A DNA stretch of 64,000 bases from an uncultured Gardnerella sp. (lineage in GTDB: Bacteria > Actinomycetota > Actinomycetes > Actinomycetales > Bifidobacteriaceae), in assembly GCA_947088155.1 (NCBI GenBank), contig CAMUFL010000006.1, positions 26,485 through 90,484 of the forward strand, read 5' to 3'. Numbering within the stretch: the first letter of the stretch is position 1; each line of letters opens with the position of its first letter. Below the pieces are notes generated by a model. It searched no databases. It saw nothing but the letters and a program-made list of their open reading frames with translations, and was not told the DNA's origin. A program made the position numbers and the translations under genes. Positions 45,984 through 56,500 of this stretch are shown here, in pieces.

Positions 45984-47087
45984 CTACGAATTGCGAAGCT
46001 CGGGCAGGCGACGACGCAAGTACGGCATCATTGTGAGCACAGTAAGTAGCGCAGCAGCAAGAATCATTCCAACAAGCACATACACAGCTTTAAAGAACAG
46101 AATCATAATAGAGCCAAACGCAATCAGCGCCGCCCATCCCCATAAAATCAGCACAGCACCCTGCACAGAATGTCCGATTCTAAGCATGCGGTGATGCAAG
46201 TGCATGCGATCCGGATGCATTGGCGACTGCCCTTTAGCAACACGCCTAAAAATAGCCAAGCACATGTCAAGAACTGGCAAAAACAGCACAAGAATCGGCA
46301 ACAAAATCGGCATAAATACAGGCAAATAAATACTCGTATGCACAGCCGACGGATCCAAATGACCGGTCATAATAATCGACGCGCAAGTAATTAAGTAGCC
46401 GATTAGCATGGAGCCGGAATCGCCCATAAAAAGTTTCGCAGGATGCCAATTGTGCATAATAAATCCAACGCACATACCTACCATTGCAACGTCAATAAGA
46501 GTTGCCATTGATGCGTAGGATGGCGACGTGCGCGCGAGCATGTAGGAGTAGGTTGCGAAGGCGATTCCTCCAATTGCAACGATTCCGGAAGCCAGTCCGT
46601 CCAGCCCATCTACAAAATTTACTGCATTAATTGAAGCAACGATTAGTATTGCAGTTATTGCGATTGACACGCTTGGAGATGCCGTCACGAGCGAACCGAG
46701 CGGCAAAGTTACGATTTGCAACCCTCCCCACGCTACAAAAACAGCTATAAGCAGCTGACCGGCAAGCTTTAGCATCCAATCTAAATCCCAAATGTCGTCG
46801 CATACCCCAAGCAGGCATATCATAACGGCTCCTGCTAGTACAACCCACGGCTGGTGCGTTCCTGCAAAAAGCCCGGAAATAAATGGCATAGAACTAGCGA
46901 ATGCCATCGCAACTGCAAAACCAAAAAGCATACCTACACCACCCATACGTGGCGTTGGAATAGTATGCACGTCGCGAGCGCGAACTTTGCCAACAGCACC
47001 CATACGGATCGCAAGGTGACGAACAAGCGGCATAATAAGCCACGTAGCACCGCCTGCAATTGCTGCAATAAACAGGTATACCCTCAT
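45984..47087 (-). CDS. WecA/TagO-like undecaprenyl-phosphate sugar-1-phosphate transferase
   Basis: A 367-residue polytopic membrane enzyme (about 10-11 helices) of glycosyltransferase family 4. HTIPTPRMGGVGMLFGF after helix 1 and NAVNFVDGLDGLASGI are the Mg-binding signatures; MGDSGSMLIGYLI and HPDRMHLHHRMLRIGHS follow. It would transfer GlcNAc-1-P or a related sugar-1-P to undecaprenyl phosphate, starting a wall polysaccharide or teichoic-acid-like polymer. Its place after tsaC and prfA/prmC is common in actinobacteria. Confidence 0.9.
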   Translation of the reverse strand: MRVYLFIAAIAGGATWLIMPLVRHLAIRMGAVGKVRARDVHTIPTPRMGGVGMLFGFAVAMAFASSMPFISGLFAGTHQPWVVLAGAVMICLLGVCDDIWDLDWMLKLAGQLLIAVFVAWGGLQIVTLPLGSLVTASPSVSIAITAILIVASINAVNFVDGLDGLASGIVAIGGIAFATYSYMLARTSPSYASMATLIDVAMVGMCVGFIMHNWHPAKLFMGDSGSMLIGYLITCASIIMTGHLDPSAVHTSIYLPVFMPILLPILVLFLPVLDMCLAIFRRVAKGQSPMHPDRMHLHHRMLRIGHSVQGAVLILWGWAALIAFGSIMILFFKAVYVLVGMILAAALLTVLTMMPYLRRRLPELRNS

Positions 47088-47215
47088 AAATGCGTCCTTT
47101 GCTATGCGATTACTTCGTTGGTTTTAGCAGCGTTTGCTAAATTTTTCGCTTGCTTATTTTGATTGTAGCGATTTGTTAGTACCAGAAATTTAGTATCAGA
47201 AATAAGTTAATAAAC

Positions 47216-47902
47216 TTACTCACTTAACGCATTACGAATTTCGCACTCCGAAATCACACCTTCGCGCAAAATCACAATACCGTCTTTATCGCTTGAATCC
47301 GCACCAACTACCGTGCTTGCCACGTGCGAGCGAGTTGGACCTGCGTTCAAATACAGCGGAATTTCGTTGCCGAAAGCCTCAAATGCTTCCTCGACGCTGT
47401 CTGCACTTTCGTTACCACTGCGATTCGCGCTAGAAGCAGCCAGCGGGCCCGTAACGCGCAAAATTTGCATTAATTCCGGGCAATCAGGCACGCGCACACC
47501 TTGAGTTGATTCGATTGCTTGAGTTGTTTCAGTTTCTTGAGTTTTCTCATCAGTCTCATTCGTTTTGCACAGCGTTGCAAGTTTGGACGCAACCGAGTCC
47601 TTCTTAGCGCGCGCAATCGGAGAATATCCACCCGGAAGGAACTTTTTGCCTAAAATATCCAGCGGAGACGGCAAATACAGCCCAAGTTTTTCTAAATCTT
47701 CCACTCCGCTCATTAAAATTTGCAACGCCTTCGTGCGCGGCCTGCGCTTAAGCTCGTAAATTTTTGCAACTGCAGCTTCATTAAATGGGTCACAAGCAAC
47801 GCCATACACAGTGTCAGTTGGCACTACGATTACGCCGCCTTCGTTAATAATTTGCGCTGCCATTTGCAGTGATTCTCCGTTGATATTGCAAATTTTGCTC
47901 AT
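47216..47902 (-). CDS. tsaC: Threonylcarbamoyl-AMP synthase (Sua5/YrdC/TsaC family)
   Basis: Makes threonylcarbamoyl-AMP for t6A37 in tRNAs. The 228-residue YrdC fold shows GGVIVVPTDTVYGVACDPF, KRRPRTKALQIL, and GPLAASSANRSGNES. Between the second and third blocks lies an extra Thr/Glu-rich segment (about 115-140, KTNETDEKTQETETTQ) not expected in the core, probably a surface loop. It overlaps prmC by four bases (ATGA), so the two are coupled. Confidence 0.92.
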   Translation of the reverse strand: MSKICNINGESLQMAAQIINEGGVIVVPTDTVYGVACDPFNEAAVAKIYELKRRPRTKALQILMSGVEDLEKLGLYLPSPLDILGKKFLPGGYSPIARAKKDSVASKLATLCKTNETDEKTQETETTQAIESTQGVRVPDCPELMQILRVTGPLAASSANRSGNESADSVEEAFEAFGNEIPLYLNAGPTRSHVASTVVGADSSDKDGIVILREGVISECEIRNALSE

Positions 47903-48897
47903 TTTTGCCTCTTTTGTTGCTTTTGTTGTTTATTTTGCTTATTTTCTTCTATTTGATTCAAGTCATATATCTGATTCAAGTCATATTTTTGCGCAAAAGT
48001 GTATCGCGGTCTGCCTGTTAAGTCGTTTCCAACTCGAGTACACACAAAACCTAGGCTTTCCGCGTACTTTTTAAGCGCATCTCCTTGCGAAATATCATGC
48101 TCCATAACCATAGCTCCCCCGGGTTTAAGAAGCGCAAAAGCCGCGCGCATAATCTGCTCCGGAATAAGCAAGCCATCCACAGAGCCGCCGTACAACGCAA
48201 GCGGAGGATCATATTCTCGCACTTCAATCTGTTCCGGCACTTGATTTTCCGGCACGTAAGGCGGATTCGTTATTACTAAATCTACTTTGCCGCAAATTGC
48301 GTGAAGTTCAGGAGTTAAATCTGAAATATGCGCTTTTGTTGCATCTGCAAGAACAGCATGGTATCGACTGGAAATCTGCATATTTTCGTAATTCTTTGCA
48401 GTTTCTTCAGAATTTTTTCGCAAATATTGAAAAGCTTCAGGAGATTTTTCTACAGCCCACACTTGCGCGTCTGCAACTTCCGTTGCAATCGACAATCCGA
48501 TTGCTCCCGAACCTGCGCATAAATCGACTACCGTAGGCTTGCTAATACCAGATTCTCTAAGCCAATCCAATCCCGCTTCAACAACAATTTCCGTTTCGGG
48601 CCGCGGCACAAAAACGCCCTTGCCAACGCGCAAATCCAAGTAGCGGAAAGGCGCGCGACCAATAATATGCTGCAACGGCTCGCGAGAAGCACGCCTAGAT
48701 ACAAAATCGCTATATTTGCTAGCATAATCGGGCGAAAAATTCTTGTAATCACCCATAAGCAGAGCTTTGTTTAGCTCAGCTAAGCTCACTCCGCAAGCGT
48801 GAGCCAGCAGCAAGCGCGCATCATATTCTGCTGACTCCACACCTGCAAACTCAAGCTTTTTAACAGCATCGCGCAAAACTCGCAAAAGTTCTTGCAT
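47899..48897 (-). CDS. prmC: Release-factor glutamine methyltransferase PrmC
   Basis: Methylates the Gln of the GGQ motif in RF1 and RF2, both of which are encoded in this window. A 332-residue protein: N-terminal helical domain, then a SAM-binding Rossmann domain with VVDLCAGSGAIGLS and the catalytic NPPY (in VITNPPYVPE). The C-terminus is extended by a Lys/Gln-rich tail (DLNQIYDLNQIEENKQ) derived from an 18-bp tandem DNA repeat at 47954-47986. It follows prfA directly, the usual order. Confidence 0.94.
   Translation of the reverse strand: MQELLRVLRDAVKKLEFAGVESAEYDARLLLAHACGVSLAELNKALLMGDYKNFSPDYASKYSDFVSRRASREPLQHIIGRAPFRYLDLRVGKGVFVPRPETEIVVEAGLDWLRESGISKPTVVDLCAGSGAIGLSIATEVADAQVWAVEKSPEAFQYLRKNSEETAKNYENMQISSRYHAVLADATKAHISDLTPELHAICGKVDLVITNPPYVPENQVPEQIEVREYDPPLALYGGSVDGLLIPEQIMRAAFALLKPGGAMVMEHDISQGDALKKYAESLGFVCTRVGNDLTGRPRYTFAQKYDLNQIYDLNQIEENKQNKQQKQQKRQK
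47954..47986. repeat. 18-bp tandem repeat in the prmC tail
   Basis: TGATTCAAGTCATATATC followed by 15 bases of a second copy; it encodes the repeated DLNQIY residues. Confidence 0.8.
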
Positions 48898-48930
48898 TTT
48901 AAGAATTGTTTAGAAATTTTAATCGGCTAC

Positions 48931-50031
48931 TTACTTGGCTTGCGCTAAGCGGTCAGCTTCATCCGCCTGAATATCACTGTCGATAACAGGCTGCAAGTCG
49001 CCGTCAAGAACCTGGTCAAGATTGTAAGCCTTGTAATTCGTGCGATGATCCACAATACGATTTTCTGGGAAATTGTACGTGCGGATTCGCTCAGAGCGGT
49101 CGAGCGAACGCACCTGTGAGTGGCGCATATCCGCCGCTTCTGCTGCCTCCTGCTCATGCTTCATAGCGAGCAAACGAGACTTTAGCACGCGAAGGGCTGC
49201 CGCACGGTTTTGAATCTGCGACTTTTCGTCTTGCATGCTAACAACAATTCCGGTTGGAATATGCGTCATGCGAACCGCGGAATAAGTAGTGTTCACGGAC
49301 TGTCCACCAGGGCCGGAGCTCATGAAAATGTCGATCTTCAAATCTTTTGGATCGATTTCGATTTCGTCGTCATCTTCGTCTGCTTCTGGAAACACGATTA
49401 CGCCGGCTGCGGAAGTCTGTATGCGCCCCTGCGATTCAGTAACTGGGATTCGTTGCACACGATGTACGCCACCCTCGTACTTCATGCTTGCCCACACGCC
49501 GTCTTCTGGAGCAGGAGTACCTTTTGCGCGAATCGCAAGCTGCACATCTTTTACGCCGCCAAGTTCCGTTGAATTTTCGCTTTGGATTACGGTAGTCCAG
49601 CCGCGCTTTTCCGCGTAACGCATGTACATACGCAATAAATCGCCAGCAAATAGAGCCGCTTCTTCGCCGCCTGTGCCAGCTTTAATTTCCATAATCATAT
49701 CGCGCGCATCATCCGGATCCCTAGGAATTAATGCCGTGCGAAGCTTTTCTTTTGCTGCTGGAAGCTGCTCTTCTAAGCGCTTAGCTTCTTCAGCAAAATC
49801 TGGGTCGTCGCTTGCCATTTCGTTTGCGGCTTCAAAGTCGTCGCAAAGCTGCTTGTAATTTAGGTAAGCATTTACGATTGAGCCGAGTTCTGCGTGCCTG
49901 CGGCCGAGCTTGCGAATAGCGTCCGGGTTTGACGCAACTTCCGGACTTCCCATGCGACTTTCAATATCGCGATACTCTTCTAACGCGGTAACTGCTGCCG
50001 GGAATTGTTCCTCTACTGACTCAGCCATCAT
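48931..50031 (-). CDS. prfA: Peptide chain release factor 1
   Basis: Recognises UAG and UAA. A 366-residue protein with the stop-recognition tripeptide PVT (RIPVTESQGR) and the GGQ in SSGPGGQSVNTTYSAVR, plus RIRTYNFPENRIVDHR. Its substrate relation to PrmC next door is direct. Translation probably starts at the second Met of MMAES. Confidence 0.96.
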   Translation of the reverse strand: MMAESVEEQFPAAVTALEEYRDIESRMGSPEVASNPDAIRKLGRRHAELGSIVNAYLNYKQLCDDFEAANEMASDDPDFAEEAKRLEEQLPAAKEKLRTALIPRDPDDARDMIMEIKAGTGGEEAALFAGDLLRMYMRYAEKRGWTTVIQSENSTELGGVKDVQLAIRAKGTPAPEDGVWASMKYEGGVHRVQRIPVTESQGRIQTSAAGVIVFPEADEDDDEIEIDPKDLKIDIFMSSGPGGQSVNTTYSAVRMTHIPTGIVVSMQDEKSQIQNRAAALRVLKSRLLAMKHEQEAAEAADMRHSQVRSLDRSERIRTYNFPENRIVDHRTNYKAYNLDQVLDGDLQPVIDSDIQADEADRLAQAK

Positions 50032-50121
50032 ATTCCTTTGTAGTCGCGCTTAACGCGGATTGTAAATCAAAAATTTAAATGTTAAATGTAGAACACTAAA
50101 CACACATGTTTAGCACATAAA

Positions 50122-50166
50122 ACGCCAGCCCCGATTCCGCGAGTTACACGAAAGCAGGGCTGGCGT
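50122..50166 (-). terminator. rpmE terminator
   Basis: ACGCCAGCCC (50122-50131) pairs with GGGCTGGCGT (50157-50166); a short T-run follows on the minus strand. Confidence 0.75.
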
Positions 50167-50174
50167 CACAAAAG

Positions 50175-50387
50175 CTACTTAGTCTTCTTACCGTAGCGCT
50201 TCTCGAAGCGAGCCACGCGGCCGCCGGTGTCGAGAATCTTCTGCTTACCGGTATAGAATGGGTGGCACTTTGAGCACACGTCAACCGTCATGTGATCGCC
50301 ATCAGCGGTGGAACGAGTTACGAAAGTGCTTCCGCAAGAGCAGGTAACCTGCACTGCGTGATAGTCGGGATGAATACCCTGCTTCAT
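50175..50387 (-). CDS. rpmE: 50S ribosomal protein L31 (zinc-binding form)
   Basis: Seventy residues. The C+ type with zinc ligands in CSCGS and CSKCHPFYTGKQK, ending in a basic tail. AGGAGA lies 5 bases before the ATG at 50387; the longer frame to 50432 is not supported. Being zinc-containing, it would be the form displaced by a zinc-free paralogue under zinc starvation if the genome has one. Confidence 0.96.
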   Translation of the reverse strand: MKQGIHPDYHAVQVTCSCGSTFVTRSTADGDHMTVDVCSKCHPFYTGKQKILDTGGRVARFEKRYGKKTK

Positions 50388-50545
50388 AATGTCTCCTATG
50401 GAATTCGGGCGACCCGGGTCGCAAAGCCCCAATAGCTAAGCGTGAACCGGAACCTTCGTTATTTTAGTCACCACCCTCGACGCGCTTATAATTCGTATAA
50501 AAAATGGAGCGCATGAAAAATTCAAACGCTCCAAATTTAAATAAA

Positions 50546-53500
50546 TTATTTATTATTGCGACGCTTGCGATGGTGCTTGCCAGTCTTTACCACCGCAAGA
50601 CCAATTGCTGCGATTGCTGCCGACAAAATACCAGCAGATGCAGAAGAAACCGTGTCGCTACCAGTTTTAGCTAATTCCAGCTTTGCTTCAACAGTTTCTT
50701 TTAGATCCTTTTCTTGCTTCTTTTCATCCTCAATAGTTACGTCATATGAAGTAGAAGAATCAAGAGAAGGAATAACTTGCTCAGGCGCTGGAGTTGGCTG
50801 CTCAGGCGCTGGTGCTGGACTTGGAATTGGTGCTGGAGTTGGAGAGTTTGGTTTGCTCTCAGAAATCACATCAATTTCAACAGCAATTTCCGCTTCGCGA
50901 CCATACTTATCGGTAGTAGTAAACGTTAGCTCAACTTTTGGCTTTCCATTCACAATCTTAGGAGTGCCGGAAATCTTGCATGCAGTACCAGCGCAGGTTG
51001 CGTTAATACCGTTTACAGAATTCGTAACCTTTGAGATTAACTCGTTAATGGTTACTTCCTTACCATCTACCGTAATCTTGTTAGTAGCATCGCCAGATCC
51101 TTCAGTCATGTTTTGCAAAGTAAAGTTCGTTAACATACCCTCGCGAGCAGAACCACTAAACTTAAACCTCATAGGAGCCATCTTCTCGAAGTTTGCAGTA
51201 ATAGTGATTTCGTGTTTTGAGTGAGGCTTTGGCAGCGAAATCTCTGGATTTACTCCAGCATTGCGCAAAACCTGCTTCAAAGCTTCCAAACTAGACTTCT
51301 TGGAGCTGCGAATTATCTTTGCAACAAATGGCTTATCTGCTTCATCAGCAAGCTCAGCGAGCACTTCTCGCTGTTCATCAAGAACATAACTATCAATTGC
51401 GTTCTCAAGATTAGCAAATGTTAAGTCTATTCCTGCTTCTTGCATCAAATTCTTCAGCGCTTCTATTGAAGAATACATAGAATTGGAAATTTGCTTGGCA
51501 AGCCATGGTTTTCCAGCTTCTTTAGCAAGTTTTACAAGCAAAGTCTTTTCATGAACTTGCTCAATGACTTTGTCAACATCAATGCCATTTTGGACAAGCT
51601 TATCCTTAATCTTTTGTAAGGAATCATGAGACTGACGAATTTCAGAAGCTAGATCAGTCTTATGATTTCTTTCAGCAACCTGAGCTAATTCTTCACGCTT
51701 AGCATTGTAGACTTGCGCAGCATGTTGCTTTTGCGCTTCGTTCAGGAGATTTTGCAAAGCAGCAAGCGTAAATTTATCTGAGTTACGAATCAACTTTGCT
51801 ACATATGGCATACCATCCATAATTGCCATTCGAGCCAAAGCTTCTCGTTCTTCTTCTGTGGCCTTGCGTTTATCTGCCAGAGCCGCTGGCTTTTCAGTCG
51901 TATTAGACGACCAATCCTTGAACACGTAGCCCTTATCGGCAAGCACATCTGGAACTGGCATAAGCAAATTAGTAGCGCCGTTTCGTACCCAATATACTGA
52001 AACTATCTTGTCGCCAGCACTCTCAAGAGGCGATTTTTGCAAACTTCCGCCCTTACCAGCTACATACGTCACCTTCGTGTAGTTCTTTTCTATGAACTTA
52101 GCCGCAGCAGTGCCCTTAGCCGGCAAATCGTTATCTGCAATCACGTTAGGCAAAACATACACATGCACAGGCAACTTAGTTGTAACAGTTTTTTGCTTTC
52201 CTGTAGTCTTATCAATTTCATCAGTAGGCTTAGTTACATTCACCATAATTGTTGAAATTCCAGGCTTTGAAACATCAACCTTAGCATTCTCATCTACAGA
52301 TACACTCACTTTAGGGTCAGCACTATGTACGAGCTTATTGACGTTTGGAATCTTATCTCCAACGCCAACAACTGTTTCTGGAATCTTCACACCATCAGCG
52401 CCATTTTGTTCAGCAACGAAAATGCGCGGCCTGCTGATATCCCAATTGTCGTGTAAGAGTATGTTTGACTTACGGCTCTTTGCATCATACATTTGCCACT
52501 TTGTAAAACCGGAAAGTTCTGCAGCAGTATCGTTTGCAACTTTTTGAGCAAACTTAATGTTATCTTCTTTATCTTTTCCGTGACGAATATACAGAAGTTT
52601 TGGCTTATACGAACCGTCAGCCCACGTTCTACCAAATCCTGGAAGGAATATGGTTGCAACGTAGCCATCTGGAATATCGTCTTGTTGAGAAGCGTCAATT
52701 ACGTTTGGCACAAGCTTATAACGTGCTATAAAAGTGGTGTTCCCACTAAACTTCATACCAGCAATTTCAGCACTAGAATATAGCTTAATTTTTGGTGGAT
52801 TCGACACAGTAGTAGGTGTTGGAGCCGCAGTAGCAACAAGTGTCACAACAGGGACTACTGATGCAGCAGTATTTGTACCATTCGTAATATTTGGCGTGTT
52901 GGTCGAATTTGCTACAGGTGCAGTAGCTGCCTGCATCTCCCAGCCTTGGAACTCGTAATGGTATCCTTTTGCATCGTAATCCTTGCCAATAACCTGCGGT
53001 GCACGAACGCCACTAGCAGATTGCTTATACGCGTAGTACAACTCGCGCGAACCTTCAGCAAATTCACCCTTGCCATTTGGTGACTTATTATCACTCTGAG
53101 CATTTATAAAGTTGACTGAAACATACTTAGTCTTATCAAAAACTAGTTTGCGTTCAGCATTAGCACCAGTTTGCAAACTCGACTGTTGACTATCATTCTT
53201 CGGCAAGCTTTCTGGATACATAAGCTGATAAAGCACTTTTAAGCGTCCTACAAGTCTATAAGCCTTGTAATCCACTGCATCCTTATACTTAACTGTAACT
53301 TTCAAAGGAACAGTGTACAAAGCAGGCTTCTTAAGCATTTTTTGTTTAAACTTATTTTGTTCAGCTTCAGTTGGTAAATCGTATTCGACTTTTATGTCTT
53401 CTATGCCATTATTCACAGCAGCATCTGCTTTGAGTTGAGGCATATTAGTTATAAAATCGGTTAACTTTGGAAGCGTGTTAGGATCATCTTGCACAGCAAC

Positions 53501-56500
53501 CAAGTAATCAGTCTGCACTGTTGGCTCTGTCCAAGGAGTTTGATCTGCCACAAACTCTTGGAATGGTTCATTGACTTTCCAGCCATCTTTCCAATCACCG
53601 GTCACGTCAGCAACATCTTTAACTTCAGTAACTTTCTTACCGTCATTAAGCATACTGCTTCGTTTCCAAGTGCCAGTAGCTCCAGTGAGACTGCCTTTCA
53701 GCATCTCAAGAACATTCACTTGCTTTCCATTAATGATCTTCGTAATTTGGGAAATGTCAGTGCCCTTCTTTACGTAGAACACTTTAGGGCCGCTTGTACC
53801 GTCTTTCCACAATCGACCTGGAGCAGGCTTAAAGATTGCGACTACAGCATCCTTAGGAACTTCACCACCGTCAGACGAACTCGAGAAGTAGTCGATTCGC
53901 TTGTAAACAGCGTGATAAGTTTCTCCAGAATCAACGTTCACCGTAATAACTTTATAACGGCTTTCTGAATCGATAACATATGTCTGCTTTGGATTCGGAT
54001 TCTCAGCAGTCGGTTCTACAACCTTAGTTGCCCAACCCTTAAACACGTAGTGGTAATGCTGGTCACTGTGATCCTTACCGAATGCTTGCGGCACGCGGAT
54101 TCTAACATCCTTACCCTTATAAACGTACGCAGTAAGCGTAGTTTCTTCGCCAGCATGAGGATTAGCATTACCGCCATCGCGACCAATAATAGTGCCTTCA
54201 TCGTTCTTGCCAGTAAAGGTAATCGGAACGTAGTCGTTAGCATTCTTGCTACCGTAGTCAGTAGCCTTAAACTTCTCCCACTCGCTTCCGTACACCAAAT
54301 CCGGCAGCGTGCGGTACAGCACTTCAGTTTCAGCAATGTTGCCATCAAGATGCACTTGCACTTTAATCTTGTGCAAGCCTGGAGTGTTGTCAAACTTTTC
54401 GTCTTTACCGAATGAGAACGTAGCATCACTTGGATACTCATCAGCATTCGTTATAAGAGCTTTAGCTGCAGTTGGATCAGCCGGATTCAAAGTATCTATT
54501 GGCTTCAAAACCTTAGTATCAATTGCAACAGGAGCTTTTATCTTGAAGTTAGCAGTGTAAATTACCTCAGGATTGTTCTGCTCTTCGGAGCGAATCGGCA
54601 AGCGATTTACACCATCGGAATACTGAAGCGTATGCGAGCCAACTTCAGACGAACCGACTTTCGAAGTCCAGCCTGCAAACTCAAATCCAGGCTTTGCTTT
54701 CACTGTTGGAAGTGGCATTTGATAAGCTTTTGTGCCCTTAATTGCGTCGTACACAAGAGCAGAGCCGTCAGCTACATCCTTGTTCTGCCAGTCAACAACG
54801 CTGCCCATAGAGTCTTGACCGTCAGCCACTTTAAACACGTAACGCGTGTAGTGATCTGGGCGAGCTTGATAATCGTCCTTACGCTTAAGCACGCGTACGT
54901 CATCATATCTAAATGTGATAGTACGAATATCGTCAGCTTTTTGCTTGCCGTAAGGATCAGTAACGTATTCAATACGCTGCTGCGTATTTTCTGGCTTAAA
55001 GCCTTCAATAGGCTTGTAGAATACTACGTCATACTTTCTATTTACAGAGCTAACTTCGCTTTCTGGAAGAAGCTCCTTTTCTTTACCGTCCTTACCAATA
55101 GTTACATAGCGAACTTTGTACTTGCGCATATTATAAGTTTGGTAAATAAACTCGCCAGTATTCTCAGATTCAGTACTCGAAGCTTCAAAGCTCGTGAAAT
55201 GCTTATCTGGGAAGTGCGTTTCGTCACTATAGACTGCTTCCGCATTGTAGCGCAAATGCTCGCGCAAGCCGGAAACCGTTTGCTCGGCGGTATGGTCTAC
55301 CATCGCAGCTTTGGCCTCTTTCGTAACAGCATCCTTATAGTCAGAAATCGTGTATCCAGGCTTTAAGAATATATGCTTAAAAGTGCCCTTGTAGCGAGTA
55401 TCCTTCACCCACACTGCGTTAAGCGTTATATCTTCTACTACTTTGTTGCCAAAGGCGTACGGCAAAGTTTTGCCATTCTTGTTGATTTCCCAACCGTAGA
55501 AGTCGTAGCCTTTGCGAGTTGGAGTGCCTATTTCATCCTTTTCGTCAATAACATGGTAGCGAGCGAACTCCTTTTTCTTAACTACGTTTGTGCCAGCTAC
55601 CTCATTACCGTTTCCATCGGTATTTGGCATATTGTAGTTAAACGTTACCGTGTGCTTAATATTAGTTGGCTTACCCCACGCAGCATAAAGCTTAATGCCA
55701 TTAACTGGTATTGTAACATCTTTAGCTTTACTTTTATCTTTGCTTTCACCTTTAGCATCTTCACTCTCGCCATTTATAAGCTGACTACCAGCTTGATCAA
55801 CAGCCCAGCCTTTAAACACGTAGTCTTTTGGCAAATTGTTAGGACGAGTGATGGAGTAAGTTTTGCCGTTAAGTGTGAATGTGTACTTGCCATCGAACTG
55901 AGTTGCGGTGTTATCACCACCCTCTTTAGTTACAGAATCATCGTAAGACTTAACGTTGCCGTATAGCTCTTTGTCTTCGCCCGTCAAATCTTTTTTGCCG
56001 CGCTTAGTCAAGCTATACTCGTACGGCAATCTCTCTTTAGCAGCGACATTGCCATCTGTTATAGCATTGCCATCCGCATTATAAAACTGCACGTCGTACG
56101 ACTTGCGGTCGTACCTAAATTCAAGTGGTTTGTTATCATTAAATTCATCTTCATCACCTTTATAATTTTCTTGTTCATCTACTGGAACGCCCCTATACTT
56201 TCGAAATGCTAAATGATACTTTTTAGCAAAAGCTTTCTGCTCATCCTCACTTAAATCATCCCAATTCCCATGAGCATGAGATTCGTTATACCACACTTCC
56301 AGATTATCTTTAAAGTCGTCTGAATCTAACGCATCACCAACTTTTGTCTTATCATAACCATCAGCAGGATTAAAACCAGCAATAGATGGAGCTGGATAAT
56401 CATAGCCAGTGTTGGGAGTATCATCTTTGCTATAAGAATCGGTAGAAAGCTCATAATCGTCATCGCTTGCTGTACCACCCTTTTTAGCGGATGCAATACT

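Noticed and set aside
54632..55966. Long plus-strand frames opposite the giant surface protein
   Set aside because: Shadows caused by biased codon use; the minus-strand frame is continuous and has recognisable domains and a sorting signal.
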